64,000 bases of DNA, from contig HG738140.1 of the NCBI GenBank assembly GCA_000499405.2, forward strand, positions 7,777,560 to 7,841,559, given 5' to 3'. Source of the stretch: Onchocerca volvulus (lineage: Eukaryota; Nematoda; Chromadorea; Rhabditida; Onchocercidae). Shown here piece by piece: positions 48,600-62,085 of the stretch. Under the pieces are notes generated by a model. The model saw only the letters and a list, made by a program, of their open reading frames with translations, had not been told where the DNA came from and did not search any database. Made by a program: the position numbers and the translations under genes. Numbering within the stretch: the first letter of the stretch is position 1; every line of letters begins with the position of its first letter.

Positions 48600-51500
48600 C
48601 TATATACATTTCGGATAATTCGACGACGCGTAGAGCGGAAAGTTACGAGCTTGGAGGGTACCATTGTTGGAACTACCAAAACTTGGGTAACCAACTGGCG
48701 GATTAAACAAAGCTCCTGCTGCTGCAGATGCCTGAAAATGTTTGGATTTTTAAAATTTAATGATTTTTCAAATATTTGAAATATGTTTATCGAAAAGTTT
48801 CAACCAAAAGTATTGAAATGAAAAAAAGAATCATAAAAAAACAGAGAAGATTTTGATACTATTTATATTTTTCTCCATTCATAAGTTAGAATTTTATAGA
48901 AATGATTTTTTTTTTATAGAATGTCGATTGGATTTTGGATGATAAACATTTTTCATTTATAAAAAGAGGTCAAAGGTGTACTTATTTTCAATATCTTCGT
49001 TTTAACTTTGCTGGAAGAAATGTTATTTAAATAAACCTGAAATTGAGGTGTCATAAGTGTTCGATAATTTGCAGTAGCCCAGGGTGTATGAATAAATTCT
49101 GAAGAATGTAACCGTGATTGTTGGAATAGATCTGATGAAGTTGTATTTGTTTGTGGTTGTAGAGCTTGTGCTATTCCTAAAATTTAATTTGTGACATAAA
49201 TTTATCGAACTGCTGGGAGCGAAAAATTCACAAATTATTTCACAATTTTTTTTTTTGAAATGTTTTATTTTAAATTAAGTTATTTTCTAAATCTTTTGAT
49301 AATTTTTTTATGAAAAACATAGCACTAGATTTGAAAATAATTTTGGATAATAACCGTATTATTCGGTTTATGAAATAAGAGAATTAATCTTTCCATCAAT
49401 TTTGAGATATCCATCTTTTTATAGAAGATTTAAGAAGACTGCAATAATAAATTTTATAATTTTAATAATAACTCACAGTTCTTAAATTTACAAAACAATG
49501 ATAATTTCAATTTCTAAATTAAACTGTCATTTTTTTCGTCAAACCTTGAAAATCGAATTTGTAAGCATATCGTTTCCCATGCACTTTACACATGATATTT
49601 TTATCGTAATAATATCGTAATGCTCGGCTCATTTTATCGTAATTCATATTTGGTTTGCTTTTTCGTTCACCCCAACGTCGTGCGACATCATCCGGATCAA
49701 CTAACTTAAATTCACCATTTGTGCCCTCCCAAGTGATCGATTCCGCATAACGACTATCTGATAGTAATTCCAAAAGGAATTGCCAAAGTTGAATTTGTCC
49801 ACTACCTGTATAATTCTTATTTTTATAATCAAATAAAATGTTTAAACTAGGATTTGCTTTAATTTATCATCAATCAGCAATTGTAGTTTATAACTTTTGT
49901 AAAAAAAGTGCAAAAACTTTTTGTTTTAATGAGATATTTGAAGAAGTAAAATCAAAATTCATTGCATATTTTTGGAAATGATAACTATTAAAGCTAACCT
50001 GCACTTGCTAGCCGACTACTTGTTGGCCCCAAGATTTGATATGGGTCTGGAAATTTTATTGCAATTAATTAAAGCATTATTTTTGATTTATTTTACTATT
50101 GATCTTTTTGCAATGCACTTATTTTACTACTGACCGTCTCGCCATTTTTCTATAAATACAAAATACCGGGTGAGGAGTTAGTATCTCGGCGATAAGAAAG
50201 TTCAAATTCCTCAAGTTTAAATTCCAACTCTTCGATTAAAATTATTTACTAAATGAGCTTGTGAAATAGAAATATTTTGTTGTTAACATTTTGTTTTCCT
50301 TGCAGCCAAGTCAAGAATGATCCCCATTGAGAATTTAGAAGAAATTGCGGGAAATTAATCTATTAAAATGCTTCGCGCTGTTCATCATTTCTTCATCATC
50401 TTATTTTGTGGCATTGCTTCGCTCATTTGGATGATTGAATTTGTTTTGATTGATTCATTCATCGTATAATTCATTCAAATGAAGTCGTGACTTTTATTTC
50501 GAGAATCTTTTCAAAGCCCTGTGAAATAAGTTTTGCCATTTAAAGAGGTGCCAAAAGGAAGAGGAGCCAAGGGAAGGAGCAGGCCCCTGATTAGGCTTAT
50601 TGAATTTAAGCCTAAGCATTCAAGGCCTGAATGAGAGTACACTATGAAAACATTAGAGTTAGCAAAATGATTTTGATGGTGATGATGGAATTAAATAAGA
50701 AAATGAGAATAGAAAGCTCATTTTACTTTTACACAAAACTAATTTTGTTCTTTGAGGAATTTATTCTTAATTAGCTTAGTAAACTATAGCCAGAATGTCA
50801 AGCTTACGGTAGTTGAAAAGAAAGATATAATTAGTATTGCCATGATAAATCAAACTAGCCTTGGCAATACTTTAAACTCATAAATTTGCAAAAGAAAACG
50901 AATTTATGCTCAGAATTTATTTAACGAATTTACTTTTCTAAATTTACTTGTTTGGTACTTACTTACTCATTTACTTAATTTTTAATTGTTTGCTTATTTT
51001 TATCATTTCATGAAGAAGCAGTTTAGGAAAACTTTAAGCAATCATCTTATCATAAGATAAGCAAATACTGGAAAATTTTAAGTAATCAATATTATGTAGC
51101 TGCTTTAAGTAATCAATTTTAAGTACTACTATAAAATAGTCAAAAATGATCGAAGTTTCATTACACACAATTGTTTTGAAGAAAATGATTCGACAATTAT
51201 AGTTAAAAAATAAATATAATAATGATAGCTGAATGCAAATTAATTATGCCTTAATAACTTTTATCAAATTTGAAAAGCAGAAGAAATCAAATAATTTATT
51301 ATTCGAACATTTGAATAATTAGAGTTATTCGATTTTGGTAAATAAAAATTGTACAAATTTGCCCTGTCCTGTCCTATTGTTCTGTCAATCATATCTTAAG
51401 GAAAATATAATTAGTGTTCGATTTTCTCTGGGTTAGATTGGCCAAAGGGTTACATGATGGACGTTTTAGTAAAATTGTCGTATGCTATTGCCATGCCTCA

Positions 51501-52582
51501 TTATTGTTTTTGTTTAGGTTGCTGCAGCTGCCAATCCTTAATTTCACTTATTTATCCTTTACCTTTCCTTATCTATTCATTTCCAATTTTTCTTCTTATT
51601 GAAGGAAATGGGTAAAAAGCTTTCGAGTTAAAATAAAAGCCAATTTTATTGAACCACGATGATCAATCTTTTGCTCTCTTCCAAATAAAATTAAATGTTG
51701 AGCAATATTTAAATTAAAAATTTATAAAACTTGACCATGTCACATACTTATTTCACAAATAAGTACTTCAATTCACTTCATTAGAATAAAACTGCAGTTA
51801 TAGCATAGTTTCAGGATGGAACATGAATACGAGTCTTTTAACTTCACTTCTATCTAAATTTAACCTCACTTATAACTTCACTTATTCCTGTTTTCAAGAT
51901 TAATGAGCAAGAAATTGAAGCGTTGTGTAGCATTAGTTTGAAAGGCTGCAGTATTGATGAATTGAAAATCATCTTGCCTAGTAAATCAATCGTCTACAAA
52001 ATGCTTTGCATGAATTACTTAGTCGCAGTCTAGCATAAATAATCGTAAGTAGTCGTAAGTAGTTGTAGTCGAGCATAAGTAGTCACAGCGTAAGTAGTCG
52101 TAAGTAATCGTTGTCTGGCAAGACATAATTAGTCGAATTTTCCTTTTCCTACTGTATTCCGCAAATCGCACTTTCAGACATTATGAAAAAGCAACAATTT
52201 GTATAAGAGGATTAGATCAAACAGGTAAAGGTAAAGGTAGTAAATTCATCAACAAAAGACGTGTCTCATATTTTAAATTAAATTTCAAATGAGCTATCTC
52301 ACTTTTGTTCATTTCTATAAAATAGCTAAAATCAATTCAACTCAATTATACCTAATTTTATTCTTCATTCCGAGAATTTAATCAATTAACCTACAATTAA
52401 CCCTCTTAAAGGAAGTCTAAGATATTAAATAAAGTGACAACCTGTCATCATCATATCGCAGTTACGCAGCATATCGGTTACAGTAATTTGCATAAAACAT
52501 TTATGAACCTATTATCTCATTACGCATTCTTTTTGAAGATAACTTGATAGAGTGCTCTTGAGAGAAAGAGGAATTAAGGATA

Positions 52583-52618
<36 letters not shown>

Positions 52619-55600
52619 GATATTGTCCCCTTTTGATAGTATCATGACACAATCCTGGACTTGAATCCGAATCCGATCGGCTCGGCTCCCTTTGTTAGAT
52701 TCTGGATAATGGCCCTTTCAATTTTAGCTCATATTTAGGAAACATAATTGACAATAAGCTTTTCTAAAGCATATTTTGCCAATGTGCCAATATTTACCGC
52801 AATATAATAGCTTCCCCAAGAAGGAGAAATGCCCATTATCAGTTTTCCTTTTCTTATTGGAAGCTATGACAATTATTGCTATAATAAAAAATGAGTAATT
52901 GAGTATTTAAACTAAATTATACTTTTGCAGAATTGTTTTCTTGCTTTTACTTAACAAAATTAAACTATGGACAAATAATTCTAAAATATGAAGTGGTGTT
53001 TGGAAAATGCCGAATAATTATGGATATATGTAATGCTAATTTCTTCAAAATCTTCAAAGTTATTCAAAGCAAAATTTTTGGAAGCAAGAAATTTCAAGCT
53101 TAATACTATAAAGTTTTAAAATGCAAATCAGTCTTTTGAAAATATAAACTTTTGGAAGCACATGAAGTGATTTTTGACTCTCCAATATTTGATAAGTTAT
53201 AATTTGAAGTGAAAAAAATATTTATTTGATTAATTAGTTGAAATCAACAAAGATAGATAAAATACCAAATAAGCTCAAGATGAATTATAGGAAATTGAAA
53301 AAAGACAAATAGTGCAAGACAACCTGTTACTGATCACTGGAAAACACTGTCCTAAAACTATTATGGATTAGAATCTCTTTCTAAAAACTTAACTAGGTTT
53401 AATCTTTTTTCTAAAAAAAAGTTGCACAAACCAGGTTGTCCAAATGCTGCTGTATGACAAGTTGGTAATCGCAAGGATGAGCAACTGAAGCAGGATGAGT
53501 TTAGCGTCGTAAGCTAAAATTTCAAATAATTTTGCTAAGCAATGAATAGAATTTCAGTCAATTTTTGAAGCTAAAATATTTTTTTGATGATTTCTTGAAA
53601 AGTTAAAAGTTGAAGAATCAACGCTAAATATTTTAAAGTCATCAATTAATTGACATCTTAAGTTGGAAATAAAATCACACCTTTACCTCCTCTTTAACAA
53701 TTGTTGTAGCTGTCGATGAATGACTTGGTGTTGTAGTATGAAATGCATTAGCATTTAAATTCATCCCTGCAAATAAGAAGTAGACGAAATATGCAAATAT
53801 ATGGATGAATCAAATAGCAATAAGTAATTAAAACTTATGAAAAATTCGTTTTTATTTTTTGAATCAATTTTTCATTAGCTTTAATTGGCTCATTAATATC
53901 AACTTTTTCATAAATTTTAATTACGAACTCGATTTTTTCTTCCTATTGACTCATTTATAAGTTTCAATTAACTCACTTGACACTCAATATATGACATTTC
54001 AAGAAGGCTTAATAAAATCCAAACCCTTGAATTGATATGTCAAATCAATTCATTCATAACATTTTCATGTGCGTTTAGATCTTTGTTACTTGTTTTTGGA
54101 CTTAAAAGTAAAGTCGGAAAATAAATAACTGAATATGGAAATGAATCAGTCCACTCTATTAACATTTGTTGAAATTTCAGTCAACATTCAACAGAACTAA
54201 AGAAAAGTTGGCAGAATAAAATTTCGATGAATGTCATTTGCTTTTTTTCACAAGTTTGACTTGTAATAATATTTTCATCTAGAGAAGGAAATCAGTTTAT
54301 TATTTTTCTCGGAAAATTTGCTTTCAATTTTATCTTATTTCATTTAAATGCTTTCAATCTGATGTTCTGCAGTGGAAATGCAGTGAATTTCAAGATAAAA
54401 GTGATTTAAAAAATTTATCTGCTGGACTTGAGAAATTTCCAATAAAACTTGTTTTGCTTCAACTAAATTAACTTTTATACTTTTCCCAGATCTATAGAAG
54501 TAACTTTTTGCGATAAAATTGCTTGTAGCTTGTTTACTTTTTTTGTTTTTAAATGAACAATATTTTTAAAAACGTTTTTTTAAGAAATCAAATTTTCAAA
54601 TTCGACACAATTTTTATTGGGGAACTTCAATTTAGCTTTAATAACTTTGACTTTAATTATTTTCCTCAACTTTAACTTTAATTCAAAACTTTAATTTTGT
54701 CTGACATACCCATCTTCGGCACAGCCACTCTTGCTAATTCACAGTCAAACAATAACACAAAAAGAATCTTGAATTTTCGCTGATTAAATACTATCAAAAA
54801 TTATTATAAATTTGTAAGCTTAAAGGTGGGATTGAGAAGATTAGAAAACTTTGTCATCCAATTTCATATAAAATTCAACCAAAAAATAATAAAAATTTCT
54901 GTCAGAGCACTTATTGGATCCAAAATTATCACAAATCATTAGCAGTTATTTTCAAAAAATTGCCTTATTCACTATAAGGTAATCGTATCTATCTATTTTT
55001 GTTAGGTGGAAGTTTACTTAATAATAACTAAGGTTTATTTTCGTTCCGATAAATTCCACTTGAATAAAATTTTTTCTGATAATCCTCGAAGCAGAACAAA
55101 TAATTAAAAAGATTGAACAATTGAGATATTTTAATTTATTTACATCATGAAAAACATTTGGAGAGCTTAAAAAGATTTGTCAGGAAGGATTAAGCAAGTT
55201 CAATTAAAATGCATATTAATAATAAAACTCATTTTGAAGGATTTATTTTCGAAATTATTAATTTTCCCAGAAAATTTCATTCCAATGAAGAGTAAAATTT
55301 AATAAAACAAATTAGTATCGAAAAGCTTTCTTCGAGATGATGCGTAAAAAGAATCAATCATAAGTGCATTTCATTATTACTTGATAAATTTTCTAAAAAT
55401 TATGAAGAATATTACATTACGCGCGCTGTTTTGATAATGCATTTTATTACTGTAGTATCTACAGTAACAAATCGTTACGATAGCATCAGTTTTCTTACCT
55501 TTTAGATTGCAATAGTCTCCATACATAGTAGCAGGTATGGAGACTGGAAAATAAAAATAATAATAACTAAAATCATGAATCAATAAAAATAATAACTAAA

Positions 55601-57401
55601 ATCACGAATTGATAAAAAACTAAATCCAGGGAGGGAATTTAGTTCCTAAATTAATTAATTGTAAATTTTAAATTAATTAATCCGTTTTAAATCATAGTAC
55701 GGGTGAATTAAATTAAAATTATACGAAAAGATAGATAAAAGATCAAATTAAGAGAATTCAAAAGTGATCAATGAATAAGTATATAAGAAAAATTACCGGT
55801 TTGATGAACGATTTGTTGTTTATGCATTTGTATCGAATTACTATTTGTATCATAAAAAATGTTCCGCTGAGTAATGGGAACCATATTCCCTGTACTGTGA
55901 ACATTTGCATTGGCTGCTGATAACTGCAAAGTGAATTGACGTATTTCACGTTAATATTTCACGTATTTTACATGCACAGAATGTAATTACCAACTTCTGA
56001 ATGAACTTTTTCCCTTCTTTTAAGCTCAAAAAAAGAATTATGGAATACAAAATTTTTTCGATTTTATAAATATTAATTCTCTTGTTCTTCTTGAGAAAGA
56101 ATAAATAACACTGAATTACGAATGTGAGGATGAAATAACAACATTTCAGCGTTAGTATAATGGCTGAGTTCTATGATTTAAAATATTATGTAACATTCAA
56201 GATAATTAACATCTGGAATTTTAAACATACGTCTGAATTCAACAAATATAATTCAAAATTTCAAAATTGGCTAACGATTTTTTGCAAATAAGCAAAAAAT
56301 ATGGGCTTTTCGCTTTTTTTTTAACTCAGCCAAATTATGGAGCACAAAAATTTTAATTTTTTAATCAAGGAATAATAAAAAAGATTTGCGGAGGGTTTGA
56401 GATGATTAAATTATTAGAGAAAATAGTCGAAAAATCTGTGAGGACTTTTGAAACTTTGTCGGCCAAATGTGAAACTAGTTAGTAATCAGTAATAGCATTT
56501 GCAGAGAAAAATATTTTTTCAAATCGATGAAATATGGAACTCTGCTGCCTGCATGATATCATATGCGAGATTTTTGGTGAACTATAATCGTGTAATTTAA
56601 ATATTAATAAGTCCATAAAATTTCAATACTTTTGAATTGCACATCCTAATGACTATGATGATTTCATGGATTTGTAAGCACAGAAATCAGAGTGAGAAAG
56701 TGAAACTGTGATAAAGACCAAAAATTTGCAATCGTGTAATGTAGGCAATTGAAGTTAAAGATTATAAAAATGAATTTTTGTGATTAATTTAATTTAAGAT
56801 CTACTTTTTTCTACACTTAAAATAACAAATTTTTGATAACACTAATCAGAATTTTCTGCAGCAATGTATAAATAATAAAAGATGGACAAGAATTAGTAAT
56901 TGACAAAAATCCTTCTTATTAATTATCTTGATTTTTTCAAAAACATGCGGCCACAAAATATTATTAATTAATGAAATGGCAGTAAAAATGATGAAGAATG
57001 ACACCGTGCCAGTTTATATTGAAATCTATTAGACGAAATCTATGAAATAATAAACATTTCTCGAGATTGGAAGAGGCGAATGAAAGATTTGTTTCAAATT
57101 CAATACACAAGCAGTCGCTCAAAAATTGAAAAATGAAAGTGGAAAAATATTGAAAAAATGAGCGATAAATTAAAAAGTGTGAAATTTTTTGAGTATTTTC
57201 TTCAATTCCAACCTGAAAAGCGCCGAAATTGAAATTGGTAAGAGCGATATTAGGTTGTAAATCTTTGCTTGTTGATGATGAGCCTATACTGCTGAGAGCT
57301 GATCCACCAGGTACAGCTGATGTTGCCGCTTGCAATGCTGGTGGTTGTGGCGCAGAATTCGAATTAGTTGATTGTTGTCGAACATCCGATTTTGAATCCA
57401 T
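48600..57401 (-). CDS. ERG/FLI1-type ETS transcription factor, 367 aa, 9 exons
   Basis: Exons: 57401-57213, 55923-55797, 55543-55499, 53766-53687, 53513-53432, 50046-49999, 49805-49545, 49176-49037, 48731-48600; total 1,104 nt, all phases matching. The ETS domain spans about residues 193-276 ([16 protein letters not shown] ... [20 protein letters not shown] ... [17 protein letters not shown]). Just before it, [14 protein letters not shown], and just after it, GIAQALQP, are specific to ERG/FLI1 rather than FEV. The C-terminal tail ([21 protein letters not shown]) is short and aromatic. ETS proteins bind GGAA core sites in the nucleus. Residues 1-175 are Ser/Thr/Asn/Gln-rich and show no Pointed/SAM domain, which vertebrate ERG and FLI1 have. 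The start ATG ([10 protein letters not shown]) is the first in frame; the frame is open upstream of it without an ATG. The nearest Caenorhabditis counterpart may be ets-5, but I have not assigned that name. Confidence 0.92.
49545..50046 (-). CDS. ETS DNA-binding domain exons
   Basis: Exon 50046-49999 (48 nt) encodes the ERG/FLI linker [15 protein letters not shown]. Exon 49805-49545 (261 nt) encodes the winged helix-turn-helix. Recognition helix 3 is intact: [14 protein letters not shown] has the two Arg residues that contact GGAA. Helix 1 LWQFLLELL and the wing [10 protein letters not shown] are also intact. Ser-Arg-Tyr-Ala-Glu-Ser in the first loop is the most divergent part. Confidence 0.95.
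52020..52115. repeat. Degenerate minisatellite of AGTAGTCGTA units
   Basis: Several 10-17 base units of the form AAGTAGTCGTAAGTAGT, with GAGCATAAGTAGTC variants, repeat through this stretch in ETS intron 6. The units are imperfect. Confidence 0.5.
52583..52616. repeat. (GA)n microsatellite
   Basis: A run of GA dinucleotides with an AAAG interruption. It lies in the ETS intron between exons 53513-53432 and 50046-49999. Confidence 0.85.
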
Positions 57402-57519
57402 TTTTGCAGTCAGTTTCCTTCCCGTACGGCGGCAACAACGTCCGGCATCTCTTACCCCTCTGATCTCCTTCTTTTTCTTGGCTTGGAAGCCTTGAAAACT
57501 ATTATAATCGGCCAACCCA

Positions 57520-57700
57520 TCATCTGAGGAGAGGACGCACCATATCCACGGTATACTACGGAAATGGGCGGGGTCAAGACTATCGACATCGTTGGCCTAG
57601 CAACAATTCAGCCAATCAGTGATGTTGGCTTAACGAATGGGTCGGGTTAATTGCAATCGAACGGTAATTGGCCTTTTCATTTTCGTTTCGTTTCGAGAAT
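57520..57700 (-). promoter_or_regulatory. Probable ETS gene promoter with GC box and CCAAT motif
   Basis: This stretch just upstream of the ETS start is clearly richer in G+C than its surroundings. It contains GGGCGGGG at 57566-57573 and GCCAATCA at 57611-57618 (CCAAT at 57612-57616), both written on the plus strand. GC and CCAAT boxes act in either orientation. The assignment is by motif and position only; no start site can be seen. Confidence 0.4.
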
Positions 57701-59788
57701 GATGTAGAGAATATGCCAAGTTGGCTAAGTTTAAGTCCAAAGCTGAACTTTAACTCTTTCAAGACTTTAGACAATCTGTTATCGATAGTGTTGGCTATTT
57801 TAGAATGAAATCTTTGCATTTCATGCCTTGGCTGGCTATATTCATTCATTCATTTCTAAATGTCAAGCAATTATTTCTGTATCGATATCTGAGTAGTAAG
57901 GAAGGGAGGAAATGGAAAAGTTGTTCTTTGCTCGCTCTCTTCCAAAAACTTCGAATTTCAAATACATTAATGCTTAATTGTAGTCTAGTTTCCTGTTTAG
58001 TAATAATTAGTGAATTTTCAGTGATTCTTTATGAGGTACCTATCTTTTGTCTTCTATCGCTGTAATTTCTTCAGATAAGGTAAAACAGGAGTAATAAATC
58101 GGTAGACACAATTGTCACAATAGCGAAATTTTATAAGAATTGATATATCAAAAATATGAATTGAAAAACATGATTATGCTATATTAATACAACAAATTGA
58201 ATTAAATAAAATTTAAACGCATTCAATTTAATCGAATTAGGAAAGCACTTCTACATTCGTCTATTTTTTTAGCTCATAAAATGATCGATAAGCAATCACT
58301 AATCATAATTAAAGCAGATAAATCATCTTTATTGTTTAATTAATTGAAAATTCCATCATAAATTCAAAATTTAGAAATTACTGAACTATTTTCACCAGTC
58401 AATTGGATTCACTAAAAGCTTAACAATTAAAAGTGATTGACGAAAATTAAGCAAGCTAGCAGTATTTAAGAACGAATGAATCTTTCAGTATTTTTTGATC
58501 AGTTTTCAACGCTGCAAAAATTTTTATATCATTCAAGATATTTTTACAGTTTTTTATCAGCCTCTCTTATTTTCTTTTTGAGATTTACAATATTAGCAAT
58601 TGCAAACATTTTAATTGCAACGAAATCTTTTAAGCTTCAATCAGATGATTGAAAATCAAACAAAATTCGAACGAAGAATTACGGAGTTACATTCATTGAA
58701 AGCTTCAAATGAGAAAAAATTTTCGATCAGAATTGCTATCAACAAATTAAAATATATGAAAAGATAGTTTGGATGAGTTCTGCTCACAGAAGAACAGAAA
58801 TTAAGTGAATTAAAATTATTTTTGAAATTAAATAAACGAAATGAATTTTTTGTCTAACTTTTCAAAACGTATATGTATTAGCAATTATCATTTTATTATT
58901 CAATATTTGATTTCCTGTACTTATCACTTCGTGAGAGACAATATTTTTTCAAATAAATTAATGATGAATACAATGGTAATGTTAGTGATAACTACGACAT
59001 ACAGTTTAATAATAAATTTAATAATGATAACATTGAACAAGGCAGAAAAATCTGTACTGATTAAAATTGACTCTTAAAATTTGAAATCTAACAATGATAG
59101 AAAAGATATGGAATAAAAGTGAAATCAGGAGAAAAAAATTGCTGGAAAGAAAAAAAAATTAAATCATAAATCTTGGCACATGAAAGTATCGAAGATTTAT
59201 TATGGTTTATAGTGCATATCATATCACCTCAAATTTCTTAAAAATGAATAAATAATGTAAAATCAATCGGCATTTGAAACGCGAAGCATTATAATACGGT
59301 ATTGCTTGGATAAATTTTTATTTATAGTAATGAAAATATGTATGATATGAAGGGAAGTGACATCCATTAAATGTCGGGTAGTTGAAATAAAAATGCATGG
59401 AAAAATAGGAAAGCGGTTTCATTTCAAACAATGAACGGAAGGAAAGATACATAAACAGGAAATGTGACTAATGCGTGAGCGGGATGGAAGTGTGGTACCT
59501 AAAATGCGTGATACCGCAAATCGGAAAAAGGCGCACAGCAGGTAACATATTTTACCTCCTTTTCTCTTCTTCATCAAACTGTCGCGTAAACAAAGATTGT
59601 TACCGAAAATATGACCTATTCCACGATCCCACTTTGATCAAAGCTTGTGAATTATGAAATAAGGTATGCAAACAATTGTTTTCTATGATTTATTTGGAAC
59701 GAAGTCATAAATTGCACTTAATTTATGCAAGTATGAAATTATATGTAACCACCAATACAAGTATAAGTGTGAATGTATCTATATTAAG

Positions 59789-59823
59789 TTCACGTATGAG
59801 AGCAGTTCACGTAGATTCACGTA
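59789..59823. promoter_or_regulatory. Three TTCACGTA motifs in 35 bases
   Basis: TTCACGTA occurs at 59789-59796, 59806-59813 and 59816-59823, spaced 17 and 10 bases. It is located 2.4 kb upstream of the ETS start. Two similar strings (TTTCACGTT and TTTCACGTA) occur in ETS intron 1 near 55945-55965. A bHLH or nuclear-receptor-type site is possible; no factor is identified. Confidence 0.25.
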
Positions 59824-61956
59824 CAAGGCCTGCTATCATAAATTTTGTTGCAGCTATTGTATATCATCGAAGGGATGAGTGCAGTAATTTGATGTATGTG
59901 CTCCTAAGATAAGTTCGATGCTTATTGGGGTCATTTGTGCGATGTACAGCAATCCTCAGTTGACCTTTAACCTCTTTTCTGTACCACACGCTTAGCTAAT
60001 ATAATTTGTGTCCTGTAGCTATTGTTTATTTCTCGACTCATCTTATTCTTAGTATGATTCTTAATTCCAAAATTTTTTCTGTCTTGATTGGGCTTTCTCA
60101 GTCCCTTTCCTTCATGATCCATTCAATCGCATTCTCCTTTGATCTTTTAAATTGTCAACCTTCTAACCTTTCATTAGTAATCAGATGAAAAATAGTTGTG
60201 AGCTATCTAATTGAAATATATATTCTTCTTTCTGGTTTCATAGAAATAAGAAAAACTTTTGTTTCATAGAAATAAGAAAAAAAAACAATATTTGTCACAG
60301 CTAGTGTAAATGAAAAAATGTTATCATAGGTACAACTTTCGCAGTTTTTTGTCAATTTTTGCAAACTTTTTGCTTGTATCAAATTTGTATTGCATATGAA
60401 ATGTGTGATTGATCCTCCAATAATTCCTTGAAAATTATAAAACGAATGAGAATTCAATATGCATAGATTGCTTAATCATAGCTTTTTTTTTCTTCTTATC
60501 TTTTAAGCTATTTCAATCAGTTCGATTTCTTTGGCAAAAAACTTTTAATAGACTGTAATCTTAGAATTGCGGTCTTCGTGTATGAAATAAAAAATAGTAC
60601 GCGAATAAAATCGTAAATGAAATATATGCAATTTAAAGAAAAAAAAATATTTAATTTCTGGAATTTTTGATTATTTTGAAAATTTTGAGATTCAATCGCA
60701 ATTGGAAATCTGCAGTTTTCGCTGCACTGATTAAAAAAATATTAAGCGAATATAGTCACTTAAGATAAATAATTTCTTTGGAGTTTTTGCAAGAATCATT
60801 TTGAAAATTTCTGAGATTCGATCGGAATTGCAAGTCTTAAATAACGAGCATTGATTTGATGCCTTTAAATTGCTAGTAACTTCCGGCTAGCCTTTTTCGT
60901 TGTCATCTTATGTCCCCACTCTTTTTAATAATTAATGACCTCATATCACCCCCAAAAGAATTGATTGCACATTTTGCAAATCATTTCAAACCACTGAATT
61001 AATTGCTCATTGCTCATTGTTTTTCTATTCTAAAATTCTCTAAATCTCCATTTTTCTCAAATTATTTTCAGCAACCACTTGAAGCACCATCGGTTTCATT
61101 GTTTCATTATTCGCTAAAAGTGCTTTATTAATGAATGAAATAAGGACAACCAAATTGCGGTATTTTGCTTTTAACTAGCTTTTAAATGGGTAATTTACAT
61201 GGTAAAGTGGATACTGTCATCATGAATCGTTCAGCTGTTCTTTCTTTCCGCTTCTTCTTCTTCTTCTTCTTATCCTTTCAAAGCCAAGACCAAGAACAGA
61301 TGAATTATGGCCTTCTCTGGTCTGCACTGATTTAGAACGGCTTTTGGGCCATAAGCATTAGCAATTTTCATCAAACAATGGCTATTAAATAACGGAGATA
61401 TTATCGAAGATACTTAAAAACAATTTTAACAAAAATTTACTTTATAAAGGAAAACAAAGGTTGAAATTTTTTTCGTTAATCTTACAGTATAATCACAATG
61501 ACTAGCACACAATATTTTAAATCTATTTATATATACGAATATTCAGTATTTTCCACTTCTGAAGAAATAAATTTGACCAAATCTTAGCAAAAAACAAAAA
61601 AAAAAAAAAGAAAAAAGAAAACAATCTTTCTTTTTTTTTTTTTAACATTTGATATGTATACTTCATATTAAGTTTGATGGCATTTTTACTGCTGATAAAA
61701 TTGTATACATCAGTTGTGTGAATTAGAAATACAAATACCTACGACATTTTCATCTTCTTGACCTTTTTAAGTCATCCTTTATCATTTTGAATAATTCCAC
61801 CTTCCCTTATCAATCTTTCATCTTCAGTTATTTTACTCAAAAGCAGACTGATTCTGAAGGTTTTTAAAACAGAATATATTAATGCATTGATTCTTCCGGA
61901 AATTTTATGTAAATTATATTTAATCAACAAAAAAAAATTATTTAAGCAGAGAAGAA

Positions 61957-62085
61957 ATGTTTCGAATCTGTTTTATAAATGCTTTTTCAATGATTGAACG
62001 GTTGCGTCGAGTAGGAAAAGTTAAAACCACTCTTATTGTGGTTTTCATAACTTTTGCCTTTGGATTTTATTATTATTTTATTAAA
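61957..62085 (+). CDS. Possible first exon of a type II membrane protein
   Basis: ATG followed by 43 codons: a short basic stretch (RLRRVGKVK) and then a 20-residue hydrophobic segment (TTLIVVFITFAFGFYYYF), ending Ile-Lys|GTTAGT. A TTTAAGCAG acceptor sits 7 bases before the ATG. A small next exon (NELFEAKI, 62135-62158) would keep phase 0. No further exons or family could be identified, so this may be chance. Confidence 0.2.

Larger units (their letters stand above)
50047..53431 (-). other. ETS gene intron, 3.4 kb
   Basis: It separates the FGQP exon from the DPYQILGP exon. It contains the GA microsatellite and the AGTAGTCGTA minisatellite. No alternative exon with a PNT-like sequence was seen in it. 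Confidence 0.6.

Noticed and set aside
53432..53495. ETS exon 5 starting at the CTGCTTCAG acceptor
   Set aside because: It would enter in phase 2 while exon 4 ends in phase 0; the upstream ATTTTAG acceptor at 53513 restores the frame.
56964..57515. 183-codon minus-strand open frame taken as one exon
   Set aside because: Only 57401-57213 is coding by splice phase and the GTTGGA donor; the rest is intron read-through, and the upstream part starts at a non-ATG codon.
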